Source of the DNA: Panagrolaimus kolymaensis
Lineage: Eukaryota; Nematoda; Chromadorea; Rhabditida; Panagrolaimidae
Assembly: GCA_028622995.1 (NCBI GenBank)
Contig: JAJQJQ010000077.1
Span: 434,001 to 498,000, forward strand
Length of the DNA stretch: 64,000 nt
Direction of reading: 5' to 3'
Every line of letters starts with the position of its first letter. The first letter of the stretch is position 1. The position numbers and the translations under genes were made by a program. Below, piece after piece: positions 42,301 to 54,100 of the stretch. The notes below the pieces were generated by a model. That model saw nothing but the letters and a program-made list of their open reading frames with translations, was not told the origin of the DNA and made no database searches.

Positions 42301-45300
42301 TTTATTTCTGTTTCGCTTTCTTAAAAATAAATTATTTTAATGAAAAAAATAAAAAAACTTGAAAATTAACCGGAGACATTAAATAAAAATTAATTGATAA
42401 AGGTTTCAAGAAAAAAAAGTTTAAAAAAATAAAAAAAGCGAATCAGCGAAAATCTAACAAATCCGTTTAACAAACGAAAACTTTTTAAAAAAAGAGTTAC
42501 AAATTTTATAAATATAAAAATTTTGATAAAAAAAATTATTGCAAATTTACCATTTTATTTTAGTTTCCTCGATTTGCTAACTTCCACCACCTCAATCGAA
42601 TATGTCAAACTTATAGTATCCACTTTAAATTACGCACAAAAAGGCAGCTTTTCAAGAGGCATATTTGAAACAGCTCTAACATCCACGGATGAAATTTCAA
42701 GGAAATGGTGTACACGATTTCTTGGAGTCCTCGCTGGAATAAAAATGGTTCCAGATTTTGGTGAATGGGGCATGAAATTACTTATTGGGCAACTTGGAGA
42801 TCGATGTGCTAAAGTTGTTCGACATGCTGTAAGATTGGCGCATTTTTGGTTGCCCGTAAGTTTATTTATTCTCAAACTATTATCCCAAAATTAAGATTCC
42901 TCTCCTTTCAGAAATATCCCGAAGCTTTAACATTCCTTTCAAGGAGTTGCTTGGAACCTTTGGGATCCGCCGGAACTTTGTTGAGAACTCATATCTTTTC
43001 ATCAGAAAAAATTGTTTCATCCATGATTGAAGAAACTCGAGAAGCAATTGAATATTGGCTTAATTCATATCATGAAGAATATGTCGCCATTATTGAAGAG
43101 GATTTAAAAGTGGCATTATTAAATGTAAAAAAATCCATTAAAGGTACTTATGCGAGGCCTTCGAATGAAAAGTAAGTTTAATTTTTGCGAATCAACGAAT
43201 TTTTAGCTACCGTAATTTTAATTTTTTTAGATTCGATAAATATGGTGTTCCAATGCCAATACATTTATTTGGTCAATTAGCAAAGAATCAAATTGGTCGA
43301 TCACTTTTGTTTCAAGCCAATGTTCCATCATTTTTACTCAAAGTTCTTTTGGAAAGTGGAGTTTCATCTGAAGCTGAAATACTCAAAGTTAAAGCTGCCC
43401 TTCTTTCTTTGGGACATATAGCAGGAAATTTGCCGTCAGGTGAATCCCATTAAAGTTGCTTCAAAACCAAAAAAAATTTTTTCAGGCATTTATGAATCCA
43501 TGTTATTACCAGATACAGTAGCCGTAATATGCCGATATGCAGAAGAATGTCCAACTTTATCTATTCGTGGAACAGCTATTTGGTCTTTGAATCTTATTGG
43601 TTTAAGCGAAGATGGAGCTCGAGAACTTGCATCATTGGGTTGGGAATCCAATCGACATACACACGTTGTGGATGAAGTATGCGCAGAATTTTGTAATCAA
43701 ACAATTATGACATCTAAAAATGCTTCTCGAAGAAGATCTCGAGTTCAAAGTTTATCAACACATATTTATTCTTTAGACAAAATTAAACCTATTTTAACAA
43801 AAGTATGTCCAATCATAGTTAAAATTGAACTTATAAAATTAATTTTAACTATGTATGTTTTTTAAATTTAGGCCACATCATCGAGTAATCTCATGTATGA
43901 ACCTTCTCGACCCCGATCAAAATCAATTGAAGAAAAAACTTTTCCACTTCGAAGAATCCTTAGTGATTCTCATATTGCTTTACCCATTTTTGGAAAAAAG
44001 AAACAACAACAAAATAAAAAAAAGGAAAAGCTTACAGCGTAAGTTTATGAATTTTTTAAATATTTTAAAGATCAAAATTATTTTTCTTTTAGTACCAAAT
44101 CTGTTCCATACACAGATACGACAGGTGTCCGCCCAGATCGAACGTTTACCCATGAATCAGCAGTGACGAGTGGCTTTGGTTCCGTTTCACAAGATGAGCA
44201 ACAACAACTCAAAGAAAATCCCCCATCAGTAATTGTTGGAAGTGAATATCTTCAAAGTCCAAAAATATATAATAAATATTGGGATTATGTTTCAAAAATT
44301 CCTGAACATGCAACAACCATAACAAAAAATGCTGAAGCTTTTGCGCCATCGTCCATGAGAAATTTTACTAATCCATTTATTTTACCAACTTTAAATGAAA
44401 AAAGTGGAAATATTTCTTTTAGTTTTATTGATAATGGTTTGATTACGACGGGAATGTCCATGGATTCAATAAGTTCAAAACCCATGGGAATTGAAAAGCA
44501 ACTTGGTAGTGTTGATCGGGAACTTATGGTGGTAAGTTTTGGGAGTTGAATTAGGGAAAAATAAAAAATGGTTAAATTCATACACTTACGATTTTCTGCG
44601 TCCATTTCTAAAAAAGTTACTTTTGTTAACAAAAAATGTCTTGAAATCAATGTTTGAAAACATAGAGTCTCGAAGCAATTTTCAAGTATAAATTAAAGTT
44701 GAAAGTTGAAAACGATTATCAAATATGCAAATCCTCTAAAAATTTGGGCCAAGTAAAATATTGTATTTTTTGGCTGGAAAAATGATTCTCTCAGGGATTG
44801 TTATTAACCCGCTGGAGTTGAATTTGAAAAACGACTAAACTTAACAAATTTACTAAAGCTTAGTTTCGCTTATCAAAAATATAAATCTTTTACTAGGAAA
44901 AGTTTGGTATCGAAGCGATTCTCATTTTTTTAAACCCATTTTAGGTAACCGAAGCCAAAACTCAACAACATTTTTCCTCAATATACCGTAATCAACATGG
45001 AATTTCGTCATTCAAACAAAGAACCCTCCTACGAATTCCAAATCGAACCAATTCTGAAGTAATTTATTCATTTTTATCCCGTTCTGAATTAACGAACTTA
45101 CAAAATTATCGTCAAATGCTTTATAATGTTGGAGAATGGAGAAAACATGAAATTCATCATTCATCTTATAAATCCATGGGAAGCATTATTAATTGGACGG
45201 TTGTGGCTTTGCCATGCCAAATAGATTTAATTTGTAAAGTAAGAAAATAAACTTTTTGAAGAAATAATTGTATAAAATGAATTTGTTTTAGAAAATTTTC

Positions 45301-45830
45301 AATATCCAAAAATCTGAAGCAATCGAGTTGTCCAACAATCCCGGTGCAGTTAAACATTTTAAAAAACCATCAGCACAGAGATGTTTTAATTGTCAAAAAA
45401 GGATACAAAAAGGCCAATCAAGTAAATTTTTTTTTATTTAGTTTAACAAAAAAAAAATTCCTAAAGTTACAACTCTTGAAGCGAAATTATGCAAAACTAA
45501 ATATTATTCGCTTTGAGAGTGACCATCCCTTTTTTATGTTTTATTTAAAATTGCTTTTTTAAATTTTTTAAAATTAAATTTTTAGTTACCCATTTCACTT
45601 CTCTCGATTCAACCCTTCGAAATGATATCCTTCGATTTGTAAGCTTATTTGAAATTCGAGGAAATTTCATTCAACGTCAACTTTTCAAACAATATGGTGA
45701 AGAAATTGCGAAAGCTTTTCAAAATCCATGTTTATATTCGGATGTTTTGGAACATATAGCTCAATTAAATTTAAATTCAAATTCGAGAAAACAATTACAT
45801 CGATTATTTACTGAATCTTTTTTTAAATGA
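33335..45830 (+). CDS. rict-1: Rictor, core subunit of TOR complex 2
   Basis: Seventeen exons (33335-33422, 33490-33682, 34087-34482, 35230-35798, 35967-36055, 36174-36851, 37124-37306, 37390-37526, 42564-42855, 42912-43171, 43231-43439, 43486-43802, 43872-44038, 44093-44531, 44945-45238, 45292-45421, 45586-45830) join without a frame break to 1561 residues. Rictor scaffolds TORC2, which phosphorylates AKT/SGK kinases. Family landmarks: LIRSLDASENEDERREALQL in the N-terminal HEAT region, SWTGMI and DDFVVAEMECLQTSG, LPQALSRLI with IKATVLLADLL, the middle block ATRFLGVL-like RFLGVLAGIK with EWGMKLLIGQL, RGTAIWSLNLIGLSEDGA near the phosphorylation region, and a C-terminal CFNCQKR zinc-type pair followed by a conserved helical tail (NPCLYSDV). 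Intron 8 is 5037 bp and hosts a gene on the other strand; all other introns are 46 to about 750 bp. Confidence 0.93.
37527..42563 (+). other. Giant rictor intron 8
   Basis: A 5037-bp intron (donor ATGTAAGTG, acceptor TTTTATTTTAG) in a gene whose other introns are 46 to about 750 bp. It holds the complete DB-module gene (38607-40214, minus strand). The flanks 37527-38606 and 40215-42563 have no supported exon. Around 40660-40930 there is a less AT-biased patch with short open pieces (for example INEHTKAISDLLEKWR before a stop) that may be a transposon remnant. The two rictor halves are in matching phase (2 to 1) across it. Confidence 0.8.
38607..40214 (-). CDS. Secreted Pro/Gln-rich protein with C-terminal DB module, nested in rictor
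   Basis: Two exons (40214-40044 and 39986-38607) encode 516 residues. A signal peptide (to about residue 23) is followed by a short Cys-rich segment (SCSRARCSHCEADLIARLCP), then about 300 residues of Pro/Gln-rich low complexity (YAQQ, PQQP, FNPFQPF repeats), and a C-terminal domain of about 110 residues with 12 cysteines: RFRNCCQRLGDGCAQIC, MMVCASGYEDASVCC, CRPYCNPAAG, YRCLGKM. This matches the nematode DB module (about 100-residue, 12-Cys, found in secreted or cuticle proteins). The start codon follows TTTTTTAGGG, a good splice or trans-splice acceptor. Composition suggests an extracellular matrix or cuticle role (inference). It is transcribed against rictor from inside its largest intron. 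Confidence 0.88.
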
Positions 45831-46150
45831 TCTTTTTTTTTTTTTTGTTATTTGATTTTATTGTTTTTTTAAAACTTTAATAAATAAATTATTTTATGAC
45901 TCGAATTTAAAAATAAAAGTTCAGATCCTTCGAAACAAAACATAAATATTTGAATTTCTCAAGCATCCAAGCTTGCGTGAAAAAATCCCGATTTTTATGC
46001 AAATTTTTCTCCAAAAGTTTAAAGGGAAAAGAATTTTATGCAAATTTTTCTTAATTTTAAACACTTTTAAAAAATCCAAAGCAAAAGCTTTCTTTTTTTC
46101 ATTGTTTGCGTATTTTATCTTCTTTTTTTCTTTGACGGCAAAATAAAACT
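45831..46150. other. Intergenic, rictor 3' end to SDR promoter
   Basis: A 320-bp spacer between same-strand genes. AATAAA occurs twice just after the rictor stop (about 45880-45892), a plausible polyadenylation signal. The stretch before 46151 is T-rich, as expected for a nematode promoter or trans-splice region. No gene. Confidence 0.45.
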
Positions 46151-47153
46151 ATGAATTCTCTTGGTCCTTCTATTCTTATTACTGGAGCTAATCGTGGATT
46201 GGGGTTTGCTTTGATTCAAGAATTATGTAAACTTCCATCAATTGAATATATTTTTGCGTGTTGTAGAAATCCTGATAAAGCTGATGTGAGTTTTTTTTAC
46301 TATTTTTTTTTTATTTTAAATTTTTTTTTGTTTTATTACAAATTTTTTTTCTTCAGGAATTGTATAACTTTGCAAAGAATAGTTATATTAAAAAAATATA
46401 TATTCTTCAATTGGATATTGAAAATGAAGATCATCTCAAAGAAGCTGTAAAAGATGTGGAAAAAATTCTTAATGGAAAAGGTTTGAATGTTATTATCCAT
46501 AATGCCGCTTTATTAACTGTGAGTTCATTTTGTCTCCAAACTAATATATTTTTTAAATTTTAAATGTTATGTTTTAGACAAATGGAGCTGGACTCAAAAA
46601 TCCTGATCGACAAATCCTTCTTCAACATATGTCTATCAATATTGTGGCTCCTATTTGTATTACCAGTGTATGTTTCTTTTTTTCGTTGTTGATTTTATTA
46701 ATCGGATTTTTAACACTAAATTTTAGGCTTTTCTTCCATTTTTATACAAAGATTCAACTATCGATAAACCATCGTTGGTAATTAATATTTCATCCAAATT
46801 TGGTTCAATAAAAAATGCTACTCGCTTTGGACCTGCAAAAGGTAATATTGCTTATGGAATTACTAAAGTAAGTTATTTTTTTTGGTTTTCATTGCTAAAA
46901 ACTTTTTTTTGTCATATTTAAGGCTGGTTTAAATCAATATACTCGTTATTTATCAATTGAAAAAGAAGAAAATCAAAATCACATTATTTCCATTTCTCTA
47001 CATCCTGGATGGCTTCGAACTGATATGGGAACTTCAGCTGCACCTTTATCTGTGGACGAAGGAGCTCATGCCATTATTGAAACACTTCAAAAGCTTACAA
47101 TGAAAGATAATGGACGCTTTATTGATCGAAATGGAAAAGATATGGATTTTTGA
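46151..47153 (+). CDS. Short-chain dehydrogenase, sniffer-like carbonyl reductase
   Basis: Five exons (46151-46285, 46357-46518, 46578-46667, 46727-46867, 46923-47153) join in frame to 252 residues, the normal length for a classical SDR. Seen: the NAD(P)-binding TGANRGLG (residues 11-18), the LDIENEDH acidic motif after beta-4, VIIHNAAL in place of NNAG, the catalytic Ser in NISSKFGS and the YGITK YxxxK pair (Tyr172, Lys176), and SLHPGWLRTDMG near the end. The closest family by eye is the Drosophila sniffer/carbonyl reductase group, cytosolic NADPH enzymes that detoxify lipid-derived carbonyls. HNAA instead of NNAG is a mild variation. The last intron uses TTTAAG as acceptor, less usual here. 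Confidence 0.85.
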
Positions 47154-47322
47154 AATAAATATGTTTGTTTTAATGTTTGAATAAACTTTTTTAAATTCTA
47201 TTTCATTTGCTTCTTTTTTACCTAATTTTGTCATGTGTAAATTTTTTTAAGAATAAATAAACACTTTTTTTGATTAATAAAATGCAAAATTAAAACTTTA
47301 TAAAAAAATTTAAAAAAGAATT

Positions 47323-47408
47323 TCCAGCCAGCCGGATTCGAACCAGCGACCTAAAGATGGCCATATTCAAACTACAGTCTTCCGCTCTACCAACTGAGCT
47401 ATGGCTGG
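47323..47408 (-). tRNA. tRNA-Tyr (GTA) with 13-nt intron
   Basis: On the minus strand: acceptor stem CCAGCCA/TGGCTGG (7/7 pairs), A box TAGCTCAGTTGG, anticodon loop CTGTAG then a 13-nt intron after position 37, T arm GCTGG-TTCGAAT-CCGGC, discriminator A. Removing the intron gives the standard 73 nt. Eukaryotic tRNA-Tyr(GTA) normally has an intron at this position. A run of T residues follows the 3' end (pol III terminator, plus-strand A run at 47313-47318). Confidence 0.96.
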
Positions 47409-47558
47409 AATGAAAAATGAAAGAAGAAAAAAAGAGACACATAAAAAGCAAAAATGCAGCACTGAAAAAAAATTTTTTTTATTTCATTTCAAAGGAGCGA
47501 GAAAAAAAATTTAAACAAGGCGGCTGCTGCAATAAAAAGAGAGAAAATTTTTTATTTT

Positions 47559-48067
47559 TTATGCAATAAAACATGCAACAATTACACCACAAATGAGAGA
47601 AATGATGAGAAGGTATGGATCATTGTTGTTATTGGAAAGGTTGGAATTGGTTGAAGATGTGATGGTAATATTTTCAAAATCTGGATGTTCAGTTGGTTCA
47701 CCACTATTTCTGCAAAATTAGTACACAGTTCAAAAATAATTAAAGGGTTTTTCACTATTTTTTGGTAGCAAAAAAAGCTGACTTTGCCCACCCTAATTTA
47801 GATAAATTTTGAAAAGTTAAAAGGCAAATTTTTTTCGAAAAAACATTTTAATTTTGAACATAAAAAAAATATTTTAGAAAAAAAATTCTAATATCCCAGT
47901 TTAGAAAATCCTGAAAAACCTCACTTTAAAATTCTTCGAACATTTTCATCAATATTATTATTAGTCGTTGGACCAACAACAGCCGCTGCTGTAGTTACAG
48001 TAACAATGACACAGACAATCAATAAAAAAGTTAAAACTAAATAATTGAAAGGAGCTGCAGCAGCCAT
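47559..48067 (-). CDS. Small two-TM membrane protein
   Basis: Two exons (48067-47925 and 47709-47559, donor GTGAGG, acceptor TTTGCAG) join in frame to 97 residues. An N-terminal hydrophobic segment (NYLVLTFLLIVCVIVTV) may be a signal peptide or anchor. A hydrophilic Asn/Thr-rich middle with possible N-glycosylation sites (NIT, NLS) follows, and the C-terminus is a second hydrophobic helix (YLLIISLICGVIVACFIA). If the first segment is cleaved, the product is a short GPI- or TM-anchored surface peptide. No family recognised. It sits between the tRNA and the complex I gene. Confidence 0.6.
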
Positions 48068-48505
48068 TTTCTTTCTAATATTTTCCAAAAAAAGAAGAAA
48101 GAAAAACTTTCCAAACCAACCAAAAAGGAAAAATGAATAAATGAATCTAAAGCTTTAACAATCGTGTGCTTTTATGGATGATGCTTCTTTCTTCACAAAA
48201 GTCGTTGTCGTCGTCGGCAAGCAATTTCGTAACAAACAAAAAAAATTAATGCTTTTTTAAAAATGAATGTATTTTTTCTCATCATTAAATAAAATAGTTT
48301 CTATTTAGTCTTTTTCCCCTTTTTCTTCTTTATTTTTATTTTCTCCAAATCTAAGAAATTTTTACAATAACAAAAAAAATTATACAAAATATGAAAGAAA
48401 ATTAAAAAAAAATTGCTGACAATTTTTTTCTTTCTTTCAAAAATCAATCCTAATTTTACATAAAAAATATTATTTTAGTTGATAGTAAATAATAGTAATT
48501 GTTTA
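48068..48505. other. Intergenic region
   Basis: A 440-bp spacer between two same-strand (minus) genes. It is AT-rich and contains the promoter of the small membrane protein and the 3' flank of the complex I gene. A GTCGTTGTCGTCGTCGGCAA run lies at 48201-48220. No gene seen. Confidence 0.4.
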
Positions 48506-50028
48506 TTAAAAAGTATATGGAGGAATTTGGTGATCTCCTTGCATAAGCATTTTCCAATGATTTGGTCCACCATGCCATCCAGAAACCATTTGGGGTGCAG
48601 CTCTACCTTGTAAGCCTTTATCTGATAAACGAGCATATTGCCATGCAATTCCACCTGCGGTTGCAATAGCCGCAAAAATAAGGCCCAAAGTAATATTATT
48701 TTCTATAATTAAAAAAAATTGAGCAAATTTAAATATTATATTTTTCCAAAAACAAATATAAATATAAAACACTTACTAACTGAAGCAACAAAGGCGCCAG
48801 TGATAGGACCAACAACCAAATGATTTCTAACATCATCTTTATTTCGAATGGTTGCAATAGTACAAATGGATAAAGCCCAAGTTGAAGCAAGGCCCATAGG
48901 AAATGGAAGAAATTTTAAATATCGAAGTAAAATTCGTCCCCCAGTCATATCTTTTACTTTGATCGATTGAGTTGCCTTAATTTCAAAGATGGTATATGGA
49001 AACACTAAAAATTTGGAACTGAATTAAAATTATATATTATCGATATCATTCGAAGAGGCCAGCAAAAAAAAATTAAGCATGAAAAATTATACAAAAATTA
49101 AATTTTTACGAAAATTTTCGTAAACTCTTGAAACTATTTTGAAAATGATTGATATTTTCTTAAAAATGTAAAACCTGTATCGACTATTATTTGTTTGCAA
49201 GCTATTCAAATTTTTTGAAAGTTTTTTTTCATTCCAAAAAAATTTTTTTTTATACAAAAACTTACCTAATATTGCAGCATATTTTGCCGCGCAAAGAGTT
49301 TTATCAAAGCATCCTTCATTGAGGGGTTTATCAAAAAATCTAGGACCAAATTTAAACCATGTATTTGTTGGAACAAGAGTACCAGTGCCAAGATTTGACA
49401 TTTTTTTATGTGATGTTCCATCCAAAGTTGGATTTACAGCTAAACCAGGATGTTCAGGGCTAAGTTTATATTTTTCCATAATATTTTTATATTGTAAACT
49501 TCCTTCCATAACCTATAAAACAAAACACAAAAATTGACATAAACCATAAAAATTTAAATCTTCTTTTTTTCATGTAAAAAAATTTGCATACTTTTCGTTG
49601 AAAATCATAAAGATTTCCAGGTTGATCAGCTTTTTGAGTGAGATTAGAATTTTTAGTTGAATCAAGCCCAAATGGACCAGAAATGGATGTGCCATCAGGA
49701 ACTTTAGGGTCATAGCTAAATAATCAAATAAAAGAAAATTAATTCCTCCCAAAAAAAAAATGAAAGAAATAAAACTAACAAATCTTTAGTTTCTTCCTTT
49801 AAACCTTTTCGATTGCCATTCCATCGACCAGCTCGAAGTGCTCTATCTCTTACTCCTGGTTCAGCCCACCATTCTAATTGTTTATCACTAAAAAAATATA
49901 AAAGAGATTTACTTCTAATATTTTTAATCGAAAAAACCATACTATTTCCGTTTGGAATATAATCCAATCCAAGGTGGACGTTCAGGATTATATGTAGGTC
50001 TTAAAGGACCATCATCATCATGGGCCAT
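48506..50028 (-). CDS. Tim17-fold mitochondrial protein, complex I NDUFA11 (B14.7)-like
   Basis: Six exons (50028-49943, 49887-49780, 49715-49592, 49512-49266, 49004-48777, 48702-48506) join in frame to 329 residues. The C-terminal half has a Tim17/22/23-like fold pattern of several hydrophobic helices (CAAKYAAILGVFPYTIFE, PFPMGLASTWALSICTIAT, NHLVVGPITGAFVASV, ITLGLIFAAIATAGGIAWQY). The glycine-rich spacing and the order resemble NDUFA11, an accessory membrane-arm subunit of respiratory complex I. The N-terminal ~190 residues are hydrophilic and Trp/Pro/Arg-rich (ERPPWIGLYSKRK, WWAEPGVRDRALRAGRW), much longer than in vertebrate NDUFA11 (about 140 residues). So this is either a nematode-extended form or a fusion. 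Subunit identity is by pattern only. Confidence 0.6.
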
Positions 50029-51139
50029 AATGATTGAATTTCCGCAATAGTTGTGATCTAGAAAAAAACACTTAATAAACATATATATAAAAATGGTGGA
50101 AATCGGCGGGTTTTTTAAAAGGAAAATTTCACGAAAATGTTTTTAAATTTGGTTCGGCGATAATTATGGGAGTATTTTAAAAAAATTAATAAAAGTAAAT
50201 TAGCAAAGCTAAAATTTGCTGTTGTTTTTTTTTTACAAAATCAAAAAACCGGTAAAATTGATTGCAATTTTAAGCGATTTTAAACTTCAATAAAAATATT
50301 TTTGATCTTTTTTTGGTATCCAAAAATTTCCAATTTTTACTATTTTTTGTGATATTCAAAAATTAATATGCTAAAAAGTGGAAGAAAAGTTTGTTGAAAT
50401 ACAGAAAAGAAAAAACGAAGATGAAGATTAAAGAAGTTGGAGAAAAACAACAACAACCATCAACGCGTGCAAAAAAAAAAGTTTTTTTAACATCGACGAC
50501 GCTGTTGCTGCAGCTGCCATGAGAAGAATGACAGACAATCGTTTTAAGAATATTTATTTAAAAAAAATAGAGCACGAGTCAACAAAGAAAGTTGAAGCAG
50601 TAGTCTAGCAAAAAAAAAATTTTAGCTTATCGTTTATCAATATTTTTTTATTGGGTTGGATGGTTAACTTTTCCATTTCGATTTAAAAAAAGTAATTGAT
50701 TTTTGGTCTAATTTTGGTAATAAAAAATCCATAAAAACAAACGTTGTCCATCCACATATTTTTTTGTAAAGTAAAAAATTCTTAAACCGAAAACTTTTTT
50801 ATTTTTCTTTGTTTTTCTTAACGACCAAAAAATCTTGAGCTACCTTACTTTTTTTAAACTTTTGTCGTCAGACTTGTGCAGCAAGCTTTTTTTTCTCGTT
50901 CCTTTATTTTTTGTTAAAACAAAATTTTTAAAACAATTTCCAATAATCACATTTTTCATGGCTTAAAACTATCGTTCTTTTCCCGAAGCCAGCTTTCCAA
51001 TAACTCTGTTTTCAAGCGTTTATTTTTTTTTGTCATCAAAAAATTTATATATATTTATAAATTTTTTGTTTATTATTAATTCTTTAAAGTTTTTTAGATT
51101 CCTTAAATTTGCCGCTCCATCCAAAAAGAAAAAATAAAT
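50029..51139. promoter_or_regulatory. Divergent upstream region (complex I-like gene / UFD-2)
   Basis: A 1.1-kb gene-free interval between divergent genes, so it should contain both promoters. Very AT-rich. An island around 50460-50530 (CATCGACGACGCTGTTGCTGCAGCTGCC) is more GC-balanced. No exon or RNA gene seen. Confidence 0.4.
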
Positions 51140-54100
51140 ATGCTTCCTGATGAAGCAATTATGCTTGATTCGTTGATTGATTCCCTCAGTGATGAAGGCT
51201 TAACACCCGATGATTATGTTTTTGGAACCATTGATGATTTATGTCATCGAATTGTGGCTGCTGATGCTCAAACTTCTCCTCCATCCGATAATAGCAGCAG
51301 CATGGAAGTGGATTATGTAAAATTTTGTGATGTCTTCAATTTTGATTACATTGATTCGGTTATAACCACAAAAGGTTATGAAGTTTTAAAATATTTTTTA
51401 AGCGTTTTTGATCGTTTAAATAAGCTCAGTAATTCAACGGTAAAATTGTTTGACAAATATATATAATAAAAAGTTGATTATTTTTAGGGTCCTAAAAAAG
51501 AATATATCGAAAACCTCAATAATGAATTTATGTCATTTTTTGTTACATTTCTTCGAGGCTACACTGCCAATGAGTAAGTTAATTAGCAGAGTTGGCGGAC
51601 GACGGTTTGAACCAAAAAGTACTGGGTGGACAAATTTGTTTTTGACGATATAGTTATTGTCTTGAAAAACAAAATTTTTGGACTCAAATATATATTAATA
51701 TATATTCCATTTGGGAGCGTCTTTGCTAAACACATTTTTAAAAGGCTTTGATTGATAAAGTAAAATATGCTAAAAATTCTATTCAAGATAAATTTTAAGA
51801 AAATATCAGCAAAAATTAATATTTTTATCGTGTGCTTTTTTGTTCAAACCTTCAATGTTTTTTTTAAACTAACTTTCATAGACACTTCTAAACCGTTACC
51901 CATTTTTTTTCAGTATTCCCGCTAAAGAAATTTCATATTCTTTTGCTCGTCTTATGCTTTTGGATAATCTTCCAACAGATTTCATAAGCAATTTAATTTA
52001 TTTTGCTCAAAATGAAGATTTCACTGATTCTGAATGCTTGGGTGATATTTTTAATCCCATTCTTGATGTAATTAGATTATGCGTGAGTTGTTCAAATCTT
52101 CGACAAACGGATGATTTAAATATGGAAAAACCATATTTTGTTATGAAACAATTACTTGGAATTAAAATAGGAAATTTTCGACCTTTAGCTGATTTAATTA
52201 CAAATCGATCTGATTTTTGTCCTAAAGGATACACAGGTCATCGAGGAAGAGAATTATCAAAGCTATCATTTTTGGGCCCATTTTTATCCATGGGTGTTTG
52301 TGATATTGAAGGCGAAAGCAATCTCTATGCTGGAGCTGATCGATTTTTTGATACCGAACATATTCCTCAAGATGATACTCGATTCAAGGCATATGATGTT
52401 TATCAATCAAGAATGAATAATTATAGGGTAAGTTAAATTACAGTGTAAAATAAAAGAAAATAGAGCTTTAGAGATTTTCGAGTTTGAATACAATGAAATT
52501 TTATTGCAAAAAAAGAAATTCTCAAAAATTTGATTAGAAAATTTTTGTGTCAACATTAAATTTAAAAAGTCTTGGATTTCTAAACGTTTTTAGATTTTAA
52601 AAAATTCAGGTACCAATTTTTTGCGACTTTTTTTAACCTTCAAAAGAGTTCACAAAATTAAAAACAAAAATTCGATTAAAGTTTTTTTAATTTTCCTAAA
52701 ATACAAGATTTTGATTCTCAAAACTTCAAATTTTGGATTCCTCGACAAATCTAAATGAAAATTTAAATATTGACTAATAATGGAGCCAAATTTTTTTTAG
52801 CGCTTAATGCACGACATCATCCATCCCATTCTTGTCAATGGTTCAACTCGGGATAAAATTATGGATTATCTTTCGGCTTTACTAAAAACAAATAAAAAAC
52901 GATCTCAAATTCAAGCAGACGACAACAAATTGGCGAATGATGCGTTTATGATTAATTTAATGTATGTATTGCTTATCTTCTCAGAAAAAGTGACCTTGGA
53001 CAAAGTAGTTTCATCATATATTTTTCATCCTAAAAGTCGAGTGGATGTTAAAGAAGAAACTCGGCTAAAAGCCACTTCCGAAGAAGTTGAACAATATGAA
53101 GCAAGTTTGGGTGAGTAGTTTCTCAAAATTCCAACAAAAATATATAATCAATTTTTAGACCTAAATTATGAACCAAAATTTCCAACGGAATGCTTTTTTA
53201 TGACCATTCATGCAATTAATATTGGATTTAATTCTGTTATATCCACCATTAAACGAGTTCGACGCCATTTGCAATCCGTTCAACAAATGATTAAAGAAAC
53301 CGAAGCTGAATTGAATAAGGAAAAAGGAACCCATAAACAAATTCGTATAGCAGAAAAACTTAAAAATCAAAAAGCTACTAATGATGTAAGTTTAAAAAGG
53401 GGACAGATTTTAGGTTTAACAAAAAAATTTGGTTATCTCGTCACGAGAAATTTTTATTCTTTATTTTGGAAGATTCGTCTCGAGACTGCCAAAAATGCTT
53501 CATTGTAATAAAATATGGGGTTTATTACTCCTTTAAAATATTTAAATTCTAAAGTTATAAAAAATTTATAATTTTAGAGATTGGTTCGAGCAATTATGTG
53601 TATGGAATGCACCCTTCGTGATCGAAGTCTCCTCGATCGCATTCTCATTTTCATCAATCGCCAACTTTCATTCTTAATTTCCATGATTAATCCAGAATAG
53701 TAAGCCACACAGCCCCATTTAAATTTATTGAGTTAAAAATTTCTTCTTTTTTTTCAGTGAACGAAGTTTTGATATTCCTGAAGAACCACCAAAATTATTT
53801 CGAATGTATCCAGAAACTTATCTCGAATCAGCATTAGATTTCGTAGTTTATCTCATGAATGCCTATCCCCAATTATTGCTCACCCATCGTCTCAATCTCC
53901 CTCAACAACTTTTAATGTTTATTTGCGCCACTCATTTTTTTAATAATCCATTCTTAGCTGCCAAAGTTGTCGACGTTGTATATGCAATTTGTCCGGAAAT
54001 TAATCCACCCATGGAAGAACTTCATGCATCTTTAGTCAATACTCCATTGGCCATAAATAAATTAGTTCCAAGCATGATTAAATTTTATTCTGATGTTGAA

